NCBI RefSeq assembly: GCF_000299335.2
Contig: NZ_CP004387.1
Location: 3,984,994 to 4,048,993, forward strand
DNA from: Isoalcanivorax pacificus W11-5
GTDB lineage: Bacteria > Pseudomonadota > Gammaproteobacteria > Pseudomonadales > Alcanivoracaceae
Direction: 5' to 3'
Length of the DNA: 64,000 nt
Part shown: in pieces, positions 46,809 through 56,268 of the stretch
Position numbering within the stretch: position 1 is the first letter of the stretch
Layout: each line of letters opens with the position of its first letter
Notes under the pieces: model-generated
The model's database searches: none
What the model saw: only the letters and a program-made list of their open reading frames with translations
Told to the model about the DNA's origin: nothing
Made by a program: the position numbers and the translations under genes

Positions 46809-47672
46809 ATGGCTCAGCAAGTGATCGGTTTTATCGGTGCCGGCAACATGGCCACCAGCCTGGTGGGCGGCATGATCGCCAAGGGCATCCGCCCGGCGCG
46901 TATCTGGATGAGTGATCCGTCCGAGGCACGGCTGACGGAACTTGCCCGCCAGCACCGTGTGCACACCACCCCCCGCAACGACGAACTGGCGCAGCGCTGC
47001 GACGCGCTGGTACTGGCGGTGAAGCCGCAGGTGATGGCCGAAGTCTGCGCCAGCCTGAAGCCGCATTTCGGCGAGCGCGCACCGCTGATCATTTCCATTG
47101 CCGCCGGCGTCACCGTGGACAACCTGCGCACCTGGCTCGGCGATGTGCCGGTGATCCGCACCATGCCGAACACCCCGGCACTGGTGCAGGCCGGCGCCAC
47201 CGGGCTGTTCGCCGGCCCCGGCGTGACCGAGGAGCACCGCGCGCTGGCCAACCAGATCATGGGCAGCGTCGGCCTGTCGTTCTGGTTCGAGCAGGAAAGT
47301 GAGCTGGATGTGGTTACCGCCGTGTCCGGCTCCGGGCCGGCCTATTTCTTCCTGCTGATGGAAGCCATGATCAACGCTGGCGAACAGCTCGGCCTGGACA
47401 GCCGCACCGCCCGCCAGCTGGTGCTGCAGACCGCCTGGGGCGCCGCACAACTGGCGATCACCAGCGAGCAGTCGCCGGCTGTCCTGCGCGAGCAGGTCAC
47501 CTCACCGGGCGGCACCACGGCGGCAGCACTGAACGTGTTCGAGCAGGCCGGCCTGCGCGATCTGGTTGATCAGGCACTGACGGCGCCGGACCGGCCCGCG
47601 AACTTGCAAAATAGCGCCCCGCCCCGATACTACAGAGCAGCATTATTACGGGTGCCAGGGCGCCACGACTGA
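46809..47672 (+). CDS. proC: Pyrroline-5-carboxylate reductase, altered C-terminus
   Basis: 287 residues. NADPH site IGFIGAGNMATSLVGGM, MPNTPALVQAG, and the substrate loops SGSGPAYFFLLMEAM and REQVTSPGGTTAAALNVFE are intact. It makes the last step to proline. After LRDLVDQAL the frame continues in an unusual, basic tail (PANLQNSAPPRYYRAAL). In the shifted frame the end reads AGPARELAK then TAG at 47612-47614, which looks like the normal ProC end. A base may thus be missing near 47583, through a real mutation or an assembly error. The active-site region is not touched. Confidence 0.92.
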   Translation: MAQQVIGFIGAGNMATSLVGGMIAKGIRPARIWMSDPSEARLTELARQHRVHTTPRNDELAQRCDALVLAVKPQVMAEVCASLKPHFGERAPLIISIAAGVTVDNLRTWLGDVPVIRTMPNTPALVQAGATGLFAGPGVTEEHRALANQIMGSVGLSFWFEQESELDVVTAVSGSGPAYFFLLMEAMINAGEQLGLDSRTARQLVLQTAWGAAQLAITSEQSPAVLREQVTSPGGTTAAALNVFEQAGLRDLVDQALTAPDRPANLQNSAPPRYYRAALLRVPGRHD

Positions 47673-47744
47673 CCGGCCGGGTGGTATGACACCGCTCGCC
47701 CGGTTCACTGCGCCCGCGCCGGTCATCACGTCAGGAGTCACTGC

Positions 47745-48287
47745 ATGAATCCACAGGGAGCGCTTTCCTTCCTGCTCGGTACCGCCATTGATCTGTATAT
47801 CTTTGTGCTGCTCACCCGCTTCATCCTGCAGCTGGTGCGGGCTGATTTCTATAATCCCATTTCCCAGTTCATCGTGAAGGCCAGCAACCCGGTGCTGGTG
47901 CCGCTGCGCAAGCTGGTCCCGGCCAACGGCAATCTGGACCTGGCCTCGCTGGTGGCGGTGCTGCTGCTGGTGATCGGCAAGGTCTACCTGCTGCTGGTGC
48001 TCGGTGGCGCCGGTGGCATGCCGCCGGTCGCGGCGCTGCTGCTGTATTCGCTGCGCACCCTGGCCGGCCTGTTGCTGAACTATCTGTTCTTCGCAGTACT
48101 GGTCCGCGTCATCCTCAGCTGGGTGGCGCCAGACCCGTACAACCCCTTCACCGCCATCATGATCCAGATCACCGAGCCGGTCATGGCGCCGGTGCGCCGC
48201 ATCCTGCCGTCCATGGGCGGGCTGGACCTGAGTCCGCTGATCGTGTTGCTGATCATCCAGTTCATGATGATCCTGTTCGCTGTCTGA
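47745..48287 (+). CDS. yggT: YggT-family membrane protein
   Basis: 180 residues with two YGGT repeats, each a hydrophobic hairpin: [22 protein letters not shown] with LRKLVPA, and [20 protein letters not shown] with VRRILPS. An inner-membrane protein, implicated in osmotic or potassium effects in E. coli. Its TGA overlaps the ATG of yggU by one base (TGATG). Confidence 0.94.
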   Translation: MNPQGALSFLLGTAIDLYIFVLLTRFILQLVRADFYNPISQFIVKASNPVLVPLRKLVPANGNLDLASLVAVLLLVIGKVYLLLVLGGAGGMPPVAALLLYSLRTLAGLLLNYLFFAVLVRVILSWVAPDPYNPFTAIMIQITEPVMAPVRRILPSMGGLDLSPLIVLLIIQFMMILFAV

Positions 48288-48574
48288 TGGCCCTGCTGAC
48301 GCGCGACGGTGACGACCTGTTGCTCAGTTGCTACCTGCAACCGCGCGCCAGCCGAACGGAAATCATCGGGGAACATGACGGTGCGCTGAAAATCCGCCTC
48401 AGCGCACCGCCGGTGGATGGCGCCGCCAACGCCGAGTTAATTGCCTTTCTGGCGAAGCTTTGCGGGGTACCGAAACAGCAGGTGGTGATCGAAAGCGGCG
48501 CCACCGGGCGGCGCAAGCGGGTCAGGATCCGGGGCGTCAGCGACATTCCCCATGCCCTTCAAGGTGAGCCGTAG
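48287..48574 (+). CDS. yggU: YggU, DUF167 protein
   Basis: 95 residues with the DUF167 pattern [39 protein letters not shown] and [16 protein letters not shown]. The function is unknown. Coupled to yggT by one-base overlap. The 73 bases before convergent uvrD hold no clear terminator. Confidence 0.94.
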   Translation: MALLTRDGDDLLLSCYLQPRASRTEIIGEHDGALKIRLSAPPVDGAANAELIAFLAKLCGVPKQQVVIESGATGRRKRVRIRGVSDIPHALQGEP

Positions 48575-48647
48575 GGCGGGGCCGGGGGCAAAATCCACCA
48601 CGCCCAGGTCCGCAAGGCTACAGCTTCTCCCTGCCCTGCCGGACGCC

Positions 48648-50825
48648 TCAGATGACTTCCAGGCGGGCGTACTGGCTCACCAGCCATTTGCTGCCGGCGC
48701 CATCGAAGTTGATCTGCAAGCGCGCATTCGGCCCCTGCCCTTCAAAATGCAGAATGGTCCCTTCGCCGAATTTCGGGTGCATCACCCGCATGCCCAGGCG
48801 ATAGCCGCCCACTTCCTCACCGCGCACCGGACTGCCGCTGGACGCCGCCACCGGGCGTGACATGCCGCCGCGCAGACGCACTTCCTCCAGCAACGCCGCC
48901 GGGATTTCGCGCAGGAAACGCGACGGCGCATTCATCGTCTCGCTGCCGTGCAGGCGGCGGCTTTCCGCATAGGTGAGGTAGAGCTGGCGCATGGCGCGGG
49001 TAATCCCCACGTAGCAAAGCCGGCGCTCCTCCGCCAGCCGGCCAGGCTCCTCGGCGGACATCTGGTGCGGGAACAGGCCCTCTTCCAGGCCGGCCATGAA
49101 CACCACCGGGAATTCCAGGCCCTTGGCCGAGTGCAGCGTCATCATCTGCACCGCCTCATCGTGTTCGCCGGCCTGGCGCTCGCCCGCTTCCAGCGCAGCG
49201 TGGTCCAGGAAGGCGGTCAGCACGTCGGCGCCATCTTCCACGTCCTCATCGCCGAACTGACGTGTGGCCGTGATCAGTTCGCGCAGGTTCTCGACCCGTT
49301 GCTGGCCCTTCTCGCCCTTTTCGTTGGCGTGGAATTCCAGCAGCCCGGAGGCGGCAAGAATATGCTCGGTGCGCTCCCACAACGCGAGATCCTGCGTGTC
49401 CTTTGTCATCTGCTCGATCAGCGACACAAAACCGCCCAGTGCGCTGGCCGCGCGGCCCGGCAGTGAGCCATCACTGATCATCTGCAGCGCCGTGCGCCAC
49501 AGGCTCTGGCCGGCCTGCCGGGCGCGTTCGCGCAGGGCATCCAGGGTCTTGTCGCCGATGCCGCGTGTCGGTGTGTTCACCACCCGCTCGAAGGCGGCGT
49601 CGGCATCACGGTTCACCAGCAGGCGCAGGTAACCCAGCGCATTGCGGATTTCAGCCCGCTCGAAGAAGCGCTGCCCGCCATAGATGCGGTACGGGATGCC
49701 GGCCTGCAGAAAGGCTTCTTCCAGCACTCGCGACTGGGCGTTGGAACGGTACAGCACCGCCATCTCACTGCGGCTGATGCCTTCATCCTGATGTTTCTGC
49801 ACCCGGCCGGCGATAAAGCGTGCCTCGTCCACCTCATTGAAGCCGGTATAGACACGGATCGGTTCGCCTTCGCTGATCTCGGTCCAGAGCTCTTTGCCGA
49901 GCCGGTCGCTATTGTTGGCGATCACCGCGTTGGCGGCTTGCAGAATGGTGCCTGTGGAACGGTAGTTCTGTTCCAGGCGAATGGTGCGCAGGCCGGGAAA
50001 ATCTTTCGCCAGACGCTGGATGTTCTCGATCTTCGCACCGCGCCAGCCGTAGATGGACTGGTCATCGTCCCCGACGATCGTCACCGCCGCGCCGCCGCCG
50101 GACAGCAGTTGCAGCCAGGCGTACTGGATCGCGTTGGTGTCCTGAAATTCGTCCACCAGGATATGCCGGAAACGGCGCTGGTAGTGGCCACGCAGTTCGT
50201 CGTTGTCGCGGATCAGCTCCAGCGCGCGCAGCAGCAGCTCGTTGAAATCCACCAGCCCGCCCCGGGCGCAGGCTTCTTCATAGGTGGTGTAGATCTTCTG
50301 CATGGTGAGCAGGAACAGGTCCCCGCCGGGCTCCATGTGCGCGGCGCGCAGGCCCTCGTCCTTCTGGCTGTTGATGAACCATTGCGCCTGGCGTGCCGGC
50401 CAGCGCTGTTCATCCAGGCCCAGTTCACGGATCACCCGCTTCACCAGCCGCAACTGGTCGTCGGAATCAAGGATGGTGAAGCCGTCCGGCAGGCCGGCTT
50501 CCTGCCAATGGGCACGCAGCAGCCGGTGGGCGATGCCGTGGAAGGTGCCCACCCACATGCCGGAGGCCGGCATGCGCAACAATTGTTCAATGCGCCCGCG
50601 CATTTCGGCGGCGGCCTTGTTGGTAAAGGTGACGGCCAGAATGCCGTATGGCGAGGCCTGCTCAGTGGCCACCAGAAAGGCAATCCGGTGCACCAGCACA
50701 CGGGTCTTGCCCGAGCCGGCACCGGCCAGCACCAGCAGATACGGGTCGTCCGCCGCCACGGCGTCACGTTGCGCGGGGTTCAGGCCATCCAGGAGTTCAT
50801 CAAGTAGATCGGTTGCATCATTCAT
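48648..50825 (-). CDS. uvrD: UvrD, DNA helicase II
   Basis: 725 residues, the normal UvrD length. Superfamily 1A motifs: Q-motif LNPAQRDAVAAD, Walker A LAGAGSGKTRVL, motif Ia AVTFTNKAAAEM, motif II ILVDEFQDTN, motif III VGDDDQSIYGWRGA, motif IV IRLEQNYRSTGTI, motif V MTLHSAKGLEFPVVF and motif VI RRLCYVGITRAM. A 3'-5' helicase for nucleotide excision and mismatch repair. The C-terminal ~60 residues carry the conserved VMHPKFGEGTIL segment. Divergent from the GGDEF-EAL gene. Confidence 0.97.
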   Translation of the reverse strand: MNDATDLLDELLDGLNPAQRDAVAADDPYLLVLAGAGSGKTRVLVHRIAFLVATEQASPYGILAVTFTNKAAAEMRGRIEQLLRMPASGMWVGTFHGIAHRLLRAHWQEAGLPDGFTILDSDDQLRLVKRVIRELGLDEQRWPARQAQWFINSQKDEGLRAAHMEPGGDLFLLTMQKIYTTYEEACARGGLVDFNELLLRALELIRDNDELRGHYQRRFRHILVDEFQDTNAIQYAWLQLLSGGGAAVTIVGDDDQSIYGWRGAKIENIQRLAKDFPGLRTIRLEQNYRSTGTILQAANAVIANNSDRLGKELWTEISEGEPIRVYTGFNEVDEARFIAGRVQKHQDEGISRSEMAVLYRSNAQSRVLEEAFLQAGIPYRIYGGQRFFERAEIRNALGYLRLLVNRDADAAFERVVNTPTRGIGDKTLDALRERARQAGQSLWRTALQMISDGSLPGRAASALGGFVSLIEQMTKDTQDLALWERTEHILAASGLLEFHANEKGEKGQQRVENLRELITATRQFGDEDVEDGADVLTAFLDHAALEAGERQAGEHDEAVQMMTLHSAKGLEFPVVFMAGLEEGLFPHQMSAEEPGRLAEERRLCYVGITRAMRQLYLTYAESRRLHGSETMNAPSRFLREIPAALLEEVRLRGGMSRPVAASSGSPVRGEEVGGYRLGMRVMHPKFGEGTILHFEGQGPNARLQINFDGAGSKWLVSQYARLEVI

Positions 50826-50986
50826 GGGGCAGGAATTCTAGGCGCTGCCGGCACTTATGTCATCGACGCATGGCATGCGGCTAAAGTCGTCTTGTCGTAT
50901 CCGCCAATCCCGCCAGGGTATACAAAGCGGTACACCGGACTGCCGAAATTCGGTGAACACAGGCATACTGGCACGGCAAAGCATGT

Positions 50987-51014
50987 TTTACTGACAGGCC
51001 ACCGGGGCTACACT
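50987..51014 (+). promoter_or_regulatory. Possible promoter of the GGDEF-EAL gene
   Basis: TTTACT at 50987-50992, a 16-base spacer and TACACT at 51009-51014 resemble sigma-70 -35 and -10 boxes. They lie about 95 bases before the GTG start in the 284-base gap to uvrD. Both hexamers are imperfect. Confidence 0.35.
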
Positions 51015-51109
51015 GCCAGCAACACACCCGGCAACGACAAATAAAACCGGTAGGCAACAATAACAACCCGGCTATTCATTGACTGACTTGCAAAGCGGGA
51101 GGGGTTTGC

Positions 51110-53971
51110 GTGTCGACAGGTTCCCAGCTATCGCCGCCATCCGGCCAGGCGCTGTCCGACGCGCACACCCGGCTGCTGGTGCAGGCACTGCCGATGCTCA
51201 ATCTGGTGGAACCGCTGGCAGCCCTGCTGTTGCTGTGGCTCTATCACGATGGCTCCACCCCGCTGTGGCAACTGGTCACCTGGGCCACGCTGGTGATCAG
51301 CGTGGTGTTCCTGCGGCTGGTGGCCGGCCAGTTGTTGCGGCACCTGGACACCGACGCCGCCTCGCTGCGTGCCTGGCGCATCAGCCTGCTGATGACCCTG
51401 GTCGCCAATGGCGCCCTGTTCGGGCTGGCGCTGGTCTGGCTCAATCCCGCCGAGGCCCTGTTCCAGCCCGGTGCCGTCACCGCTCAGGCACTGGCGCTGA
51501 CAATGGTGCTCGGGCTGACCGTGGTCGCGGTGGCCAGCTGCGGCATGTACCTGCCCGCCGCGCTGACCTATGTGCTCAGCGCCCTGATCCCGCTGGCGCT
51601 GCATCTGTGGCTGGCATCGCCGGATTACCGGCTGTTTTCCCTCGGTGTGCTGCTGTATCTGGTGTTCAGCCTGCTGGCGATCCGTCGCATCAGCGGCGCG
51701 GCGCGCAGCACGCTGTCTTTGCAGGACAGCAACAACGCGCTGATCCGCTACCTGGACAGTGCCCGCGCGGATGCCGAGGCACTGAACGAAAAACTCGCGC
51801 GTGAAATCTGCGAGCGCAAGGAAGCCCGCCATCGTCTGCAGGAATCCCGTGACCGGCTTGAGTCCACCGTGACGGAGCGGACCCGCGCGCTGGAACAGAT
51901 GAACACCGAACTGGCCGCCACCAGCCAGCGGCTGCAGCTGGCACTGGATGCCAGCAACATCTGCCTGTGGGACTGGAACCTGGTCACCGGCGAGACGTTT
52001 CATTCCAACTTCGACCGCCTGCTCGGCTTTGACGATTCCACCGTCGGCAATTTCGTCGAGGACCTGCGCAAGCTGGTGCACCCGAGTGACTTCCCATTGA
52101 TCCGTCAGGCGATGGTGGATCACTTCAAGGGGCTCACCACCCAGTACCAAGTGGTGTATCGCATGCAGCACGCCGATGGCCGCTGGCACTGGATCGCCGA
52201 CGAAGGCCGGGTGGTGGCCTGGAACCAGCAGGGCCGCGCCACGCGCATGATCGGCACCCGACGCGACATCACCGAGGACAAGGAAGCCCGCGAACAACTG
52301 CGGCTGGCAGCCACGGTGTTCGAAAATGCCTCCGAGGGCATCTTCATTTTCGATCGCAATTTCCGTTTCCTCACCGTCAATGACTGCTTCACTCGCATCA
52401 CCGGTTATCAGGACCGCGAAGTGGTCAGCCATTCGGTGATGGACATCGGCAACGTGCCGGAGAACGAAAAACTCTACCGCGAGATCCTCTCCGCACTGGG
52501 CAAGGAAGGGTTCTGGGAAGGCGAGCTGACCGAGCGCCGCAAGAGCGGCGAGCGTTACCCGGAATGGTTGCAGATCAGCGCCGTGTACGACGAGTCCGGC
52601 CGGCTCACGCATTACGTCGGCATGTTCTCCGACCTCACCGCGCGCAAGGAAGCCGAGGAACGGGTGCAGTTTTTGTCCAACTTCGACCGCCTGACCGGCT
52701 TCGCCAACCGCAACCAGTTCCGCGAACGACTGCAGAAGTGCCTCACCCTGTCCCGCCTGAACCGCAAAAAAGCCGCTCTCGTTTTCATCGACCTGGACCG
52801 TTTCCGCCCGATCAACGATTCCCTCGGCCACGAAGTCGGCGACCGGCTGCTGAAACTGGCGGCCGAGCGCCTGCGCGGCTGCGGTTTCGATGAGGACAAT
52901 CTGGCCCGCGTCGGCGGTGACGAATTCACCCTGATCGTGGAACAGTATTCCGACCCGCGTGCACTGGAGCATGTCTGCAACAAGCTGATCAACGCCATGC
53001 GCCGGCCGTTCCATTTTGACCAGCACGAGCTGCTGCTCGGCGCCAGTGTCGGCATCAGCGTGTTCCCCGACACCGCCCAGGACGTGCAGACGCTGATCAA
53101 CCAGGCCGACCTGGCCATGCACCAGGCCAAGCGCGCCGGCGGCAATAACTTCCAGTTCTATTCCAGCGACATGCGTGTCGCCTCGGTAGAACAACTGGCG
53201 CTGGAAACCAGCCTGCGCAAGGCCATCTTCAAGAACGAGTTCGTGGTGCACTACCAGCCGAAGATGGACCTGGGCCGCAACTGCATCACGTCAGTGGAAG
53301 CGCTGGTGCGCTGGCAGCATCCGACCATGGGCCTGCTGCCACCGAAGGATTTTATTCCGCTGGCAGAAGAGACAGGGCTGATCAGCGCCATTGGTGAACT
53401 GGTGCTGGAACGCTCCTGCCGCCAGGCGATGCAGTGGTACAACAGCGGGCTGGGCGATATCTGCGTGTCGGTGAATCTGTCGGCGCACCAGTTCCGCAAG
53501 GGCAACGTGCTGGAAATCGTCGACCGGGTACTGGAAACCACTGGCCTGCCGGCAGAGTTGCTGGAACTGGAACTGACCGAAAGCCTGATCATGGAAGACC
53601 TGGACAAGAATATCGCCCTGCTGCAGGCTTTGCGCACCCGTGGCGTGGAGTTGTCACTGGACGATTTCGGCACCGGCTATTCCTCGCTCAGCTACCTCAA
53701 GCGCTTCCCCATCGACACCCTGAAGATCGACCGCTCCTTCATCACCGAACTCGACCAGAGCCCCGACGACGCAGCCATTACCCGCGCCATCATCGACATG
53801 GCGCACAGCCTGAACCTGCGTGTGGTGGCCGAAGGGGTGGAAACCGATTCACACCTGGAAATCCTGCGCGGCATGGGCTGCGACAGCATTCAGGGGTATC
53901 TGATCAGCCGGCCGGTGCCGGAAGCGGAGTTGCTGCAACTGCTGGAAACGCAGAAGCAGGCGCGGGCCTGA
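51110..53971 (+). CDS. Membrane PAS-PAS-GGDEF-EAL cyclic-di-GMP protein
   Basis: 953 residues; GTG start supported by GGGAGG 8 bases upstream. About six hydrophobic segments cover residues ~25-195, a coiled coil ~200-270 follows, then a PAS domain (~275-390), a second PAS (~400-515), GGDEF (intact motif at 602-606, RVGGDEF) and EAL (intact E730-A-L732; later LTESLIMED, DDFGTGYSS and AEGVE). Both catalytic motifs are complete, so it could make or break c-di-GMP; which dominates is unknown. No canonical RxxD inhibitory site stands before GGDEF. Its stop abuts the stop of higA without any gap. Confidence 0.93.
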   Translation: MSTGSQLSPPSGQALSDAHTRLLVQALPMLNLVEPLAALLLLWLYHDGSTPLWQLVTWATLVISVVFLRLVAGQLLRHLDTDAASLRAWRISLLMTLVANGALFGLALVWLNPAEALFQPGAVTAQALALTMVLGLTVVAVASCGMYLPAALTYVLSALIPLALHLWLASPDYRLFSLGVLLYLVFSLLAIRRISGAARSTLSLQDSNNALIRYLDSARADAEALNEKLAREICERKEARHRLQESRDRLESTVTERTRALEQMNTELAATSQRLQLALDASNICLWDWNLVTGETFHSNFDRLLGFDDSTVGNFVEDLRKLVHPSDFPLIRQAMVDHFKGLTTQYQVVYRMQHADGRWHWIADEGRVVAWNQQGRATRMIGTRRDITEDKEAREQLRLAATVFENASEGIFIFDRNFRFLTVNDCFTRITGYQDREVVSHSVMDIGNVPENEKLYREILSALGKEGFWEGELTERRKSGERYPEWLQISAVYDESGRLTHYVGMFSDLTARKEAEERVQFLSNFDRLTGFANRNQFRERLQKCLTLSRLNRKKAALVFIDLDRFRPINDSLGHEVGDRLLKLAAERLRGCGFDEDNLARVGGDEFTLIVEQYSDPRALEHVCNKLINAMRRPFHFDQHELLLGASVGISVFPDTAQDVQTLINQADLAMHQAKRAGGNNFQFYSSDMRVASVEQLALETSLRKAIFKNEFVVHYQPKMDLGRNCITSVEALVRWQHPTMGLLPPKDFIPLAEETGLISAIGELVLERSCRQAMQWYNSGLGDICVSVNLSAHQFRKGNVLEIVDRVLETTGLPAELLELELTESLIMEDLDKNIALLQALRTRGVELSLDDFGTGYSSLSYLKRFPIDTLKIDRSFITELDQSPDDAAITRAIIDMAHSLNLRVVAEGVETDSHLEILRGMGCDSIQGYLISRPVPEAELLQLLETQKQARA

Positions 53972-54265
53972 TCAGGCTATCTCGAAATCAAACGGGCGGA
54001 TGTGGGCGAGATCAAGCGTGTGGCGCACAACCCACAAATCGTACTGGTCCTGCATCGCCAACCAGCTTTCAGGGGAACGCCCCAGGACGCGGGAAAGCCG
54101 CAGCGCCATTTCCGGACTGACCCCGCTGCTGCCCTTGAGAATACGCGACAGTGTGGATGGCGCTACATCCAGCCCCTCCGCCAGTTGTCGGGCACTGATA
54201 TTGAACGGATCCAGATAAACCTCGCGGATAAATTCACCAGGATGCGGAGGATTGTGCATGCTCAT
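53972..54265 (-). CDS. higA: HigA-type antitoxin (XRE family)
   Basis: 97 residues. It begins NPPHPGEFIREVYLDP, the typical HigA opening, then a helix-turn-helix (SARQLAEGLDVAPSTLSRIL) and ALRLSRVLGRSPESWLAMQ. It neutralises HigB and represses the pair. The ATG at 54265 overlaps the higB stop by one base (TGATG). Confidence 0.93.
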   Translation of the reverse strand: MSMHNPPHPGEFIREVYLDPFNISARQLAEGLDVAPSTLSRILKGSSGVSPEMALRLSRVLGRSPESWLAMQDQYDLWVVRHTLDLAHIRPFDFEIA

Positions 54266-54543
54266 CAGTGATAGTCCTCGTAATCAACGATATACGCATT
54301 GCCATCCCTGAACTCAAATGTCAGCCTCCAGTTGCCGCTGACCCACATGGACCACCGGTGCTTTGCCTGTCCGCGCAGACGGTGAAGGCGAAAACCGGGA
54401 ATATCCATATCATCCACGGTGGCCGCCGTATCCAGCGCGATCAGTTGCATGCGCAACCTCCTGGCATGGGCCGGCTGGATGCCTGCCTTGCTGCCCGTGG
54501 CGTAGAACCGTTGCAGTCCCTTGTGACGGATCGACTTAATCAT
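54265..54543 (-). CDS. higB: HigB-type toxin (RelE superfamily mRNA interferase)
   Basis: 92 residues from the ATG at 54543, basic at the start (MIKSIRHKGLQRFYATGSKAG) with the typical HigB middle HARRLRMQLIALDTA, a DIPGFRLHRLRG loop and the C-terminal WRLTFEFRDGNAYIVDYEDYH. It would cut ribosome-bound mRNA. The toxin gene comes first, as usual for higBA. The start codon lies only 7 bases below a good -10 box, so the transcript is nearly leaderless and no ribosome site is visible. Confidence 0.93.
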   Translation of the reverse strand: MIKSIRHKGLQRFYATGSKAGIQPAHARRLRMQLIALDTAATVDDMDIPGFRLHRLRGQAKHRWSMWVSGNWRLTFEFRDGNAYIVDYEDYH

Positions 54544-54550
54544 GGCGGGC

Positions 54551-54579
54551 ATCATAGCGCGTTGCGCATCACGCAACAA
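54551..54579 (-). promoter_or_regulatory. higBA promoter with overlapping operator dyad
   Basis: On the minus strand: -35 TTGTTG (54579-54574), 17-base spacer, -10 TATGAT (54556-54551). A dyad GTTGCG-N5-CGCAAC at 54561-54577 covers the spacer and the -35 edge, which suits repression by HigA. The predicted start of transcription falls at or next to the higB ATG. Confidence 0.6.
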
Positions 54580-54622
54580 TGATGGCATTTCCTCACCGTA
54601 AGCGCAGCCATTATCGCCGGGC

Positions 54623-55273
54623 CTAGTTCCAGACCTGCGTCTTCCGCACCGTGGCCAACCGGTAATCCGAGTAATGCCGGGTAAAGAAGTGCTCACCCAA
54701 CTTGCGCGCCTCCACCAGTGGCTGGCGCGGATCGTGGCGCACTTCACCCCGCCGGTTGCCGGCGCCCTGTACCACACCGACGAACGCTCCCTCGATATAG
54801 CGCGTGTATTCCTGCACCTGATGGATGATGCCCAGGCCGACGCCGGGGTAGGTTTCTTCCGACGCCAGTACCAGGCCGATGCGCTTGCCGGCCATGCGCG
54901 CCAGCACCGACGCTCCCTGCGGATAGGAAGCCGCGTAATAACAAAAGCCGCGATCAAAGAAGGCCTTCATCTGTGCCGACGGGCCGTACCAGTACACCGG
55001 CGAACAGAACACCACGCCGTCCGCCGGCAGAAAATGATCGAACAGCAGGCTGCGGAAGTTGTCCTGCAGGCTGCATTCACCATCCTCGCGCCGGCAGCGA
55101 CGGCAATCGCCGAGGAAGTGCTGGAGGTAATCATCCAGGTACAGCAGCGTCGCCTCGCTGCCAGCCGCTTCGGCGCCCGCGCGGACCGCCTCGCCCAGTG
55201 TCGCCGAGTTGCCGTCACGGCGCGGGCTGCCCACCAGAATCAGAAGACGCTGAGGTGTATTGTGTTCATCCAT
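54623..55273 (-). CDS. Flavodoxin-like NAD(P)H-dependent oxidoreductase
   Basis: 216 residues. The FMN phosphate loop is LVGSPRRDGNSATL and the second flavin loop SPVYWYGPSAQMKAFFDR. A cysteine group C-x2-C-x6-C (GDCRRCRREDGECS) follows the second strand, as in iron-sulfur flavoprotein-type reductases, though one Cys of that family's usual four seems missing. Divergent from a LysR gene 113 bases away, which probably regulates it. Confidence 0.85.
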   Translation of the reverse strand: MDEHNTPQRLLILVGSPRRDGNSATLGEAVRAGAEAAGSEATLLYLDDYLQHFLGDCRRCRREDGECSLQDNFRSLLFDHFLPADGVVFCSPVYWYGPSAQMKAFFDRGFCYYAASYPQGASVLARMAGKRIGLVLASEETYPGVGLGIIHQVQEYTRYIEGAFVGVVQGAGNRRGEVRHDPRQPLVEARKLGEHFFTRHYSDYRLATVRKTQVWN

Positions 55274-55386
55274 TGCCGAACTCCCTGAGCTGTATGAGAG
55301 ACTGCAATCTATGGCGCTGTAACAGTCTGGACAAATGACTGCTTTTACATGGCAATGAATTTATTTCATCCCTTTTGGAGGCCACC

Positions 55387-56268
55387 GTGTTCGCCCGTCT
55401 GCCGCTGACTGCCTTGCGCACCTTTGAATGTGCCGCCCGCCTGCGCAGCTTTCGTCGCGCTGCGGACGAGTTGTCCGTCACGCCCACGGCGGTCTCGCAC
55501 CAGATTCGCTCGCTGGAGCATTGGCTCGGGGCAGCCCTGTTCGAGCGGTTGCCCCGGGGCGTGGCACTGACGACGGCGGGCGAGCGGCTGTTCGACAGCG
55601 TGCACGGCGCACTGCTGGATATACAGCAGGCGGCGGACGCCTTGCGGCCACGCCCGGACACCGGACAGGTGCTGCTCTCCACCAACGCCTCCTTCGCGGC
55701 ACTGTGGCTGGTGCCGCGACTGGGGCAGTTCTATGCCCGGCATCCGACGATCAGTGTGTGCATCGACACCCGCGCGGCACTGGTGGATCTGCATCAGGAC
55801 GCGAGCGTCGATCTGGTGATCCGCTATGGGGAAGGCGAATGGCCGACGCTGGACTGCCACCAGCGACTGGCGGAAACCTTCGGCGTATACGGCACGCCGA
55901 CGCAGGTGGCGGCCGCCACGCAGACCACCCCGGCGCTGATCACCGTGCAATGGCAGGATTCCACCCTGTACCAGCGGCTCTGGCAGCAATGGTGCGCGCA
56001 GGCCGGTGAAACCTGGCTTGCCGGAGCACCACTGCAGCGCGTCTATGATGAGGAGCACCATGCCCTGCAGGCCGCGATCGGCGGGCAGGGTCTGGTGATG
56101 GCGAGTTCGGTGATGGTGTCCGCTGCGCTGGGCAGCGGCTTGTTGGTGCCGTACCGGCCGGACATCCGCGTGCCCGGCGCCTGCTATCAGGTACTCAGTG
56201 CACCGGGGCGGTCGCGACATTCCCCGGTGCGTGTGTTTCTGGACTGGTTACAGGTGGCGCTGCGGTAA
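55387..56268 (+). CDS. LysR-family regulator (GcvA-like)
   Basis: 293 residues from GTG 55387, chosen because GGAGG lies 5 bases upstream; a TTG start at 55375 would fall on the ribosome site. The GcvA-type opening is LPLTALRTFECAARLRSFRRAA with helix-turn-helix TPTAVSHQIRSLE. The effector domain has VDLVIRYGEGEWP. Divergent from the flavodoxin-like gene, the likely target. Its TAA directly abuts the stop of mgtE. Confidence 0.9.
   Translation: MFARLPLTALRTFECAARLRSFRRAADELSVTPTAVSHQIRSLEHWLGAALFERLPRGVALTTAGERLFDSVHGALLDIQQAADALRPRPDTGQVLLSTNASFAALWLVPRLGQFYARHPTISVCIDTRAALVDLHQDASVDLVIRYGEGEWPTLDCHQRLAETFGVYGTPTQVAAATQTTPALITVQWQDSTLYQRLWQQWCAQAGETWLAGAPLQRVYDEEHHALQAAIGGQGLVMASSVMVSAALGSGLLVPYRPDIRVPGACYQVLSAPGRSRHSPVRVFLDWLQVALR

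Noticed and set aside
51128..53251. 707-codon minus-strand open frame
   Set aside because: Antisense to the GGDEF-EAL gene with intact motifs. Composition (many His/Gln/Gly) is that of a shadow frame.
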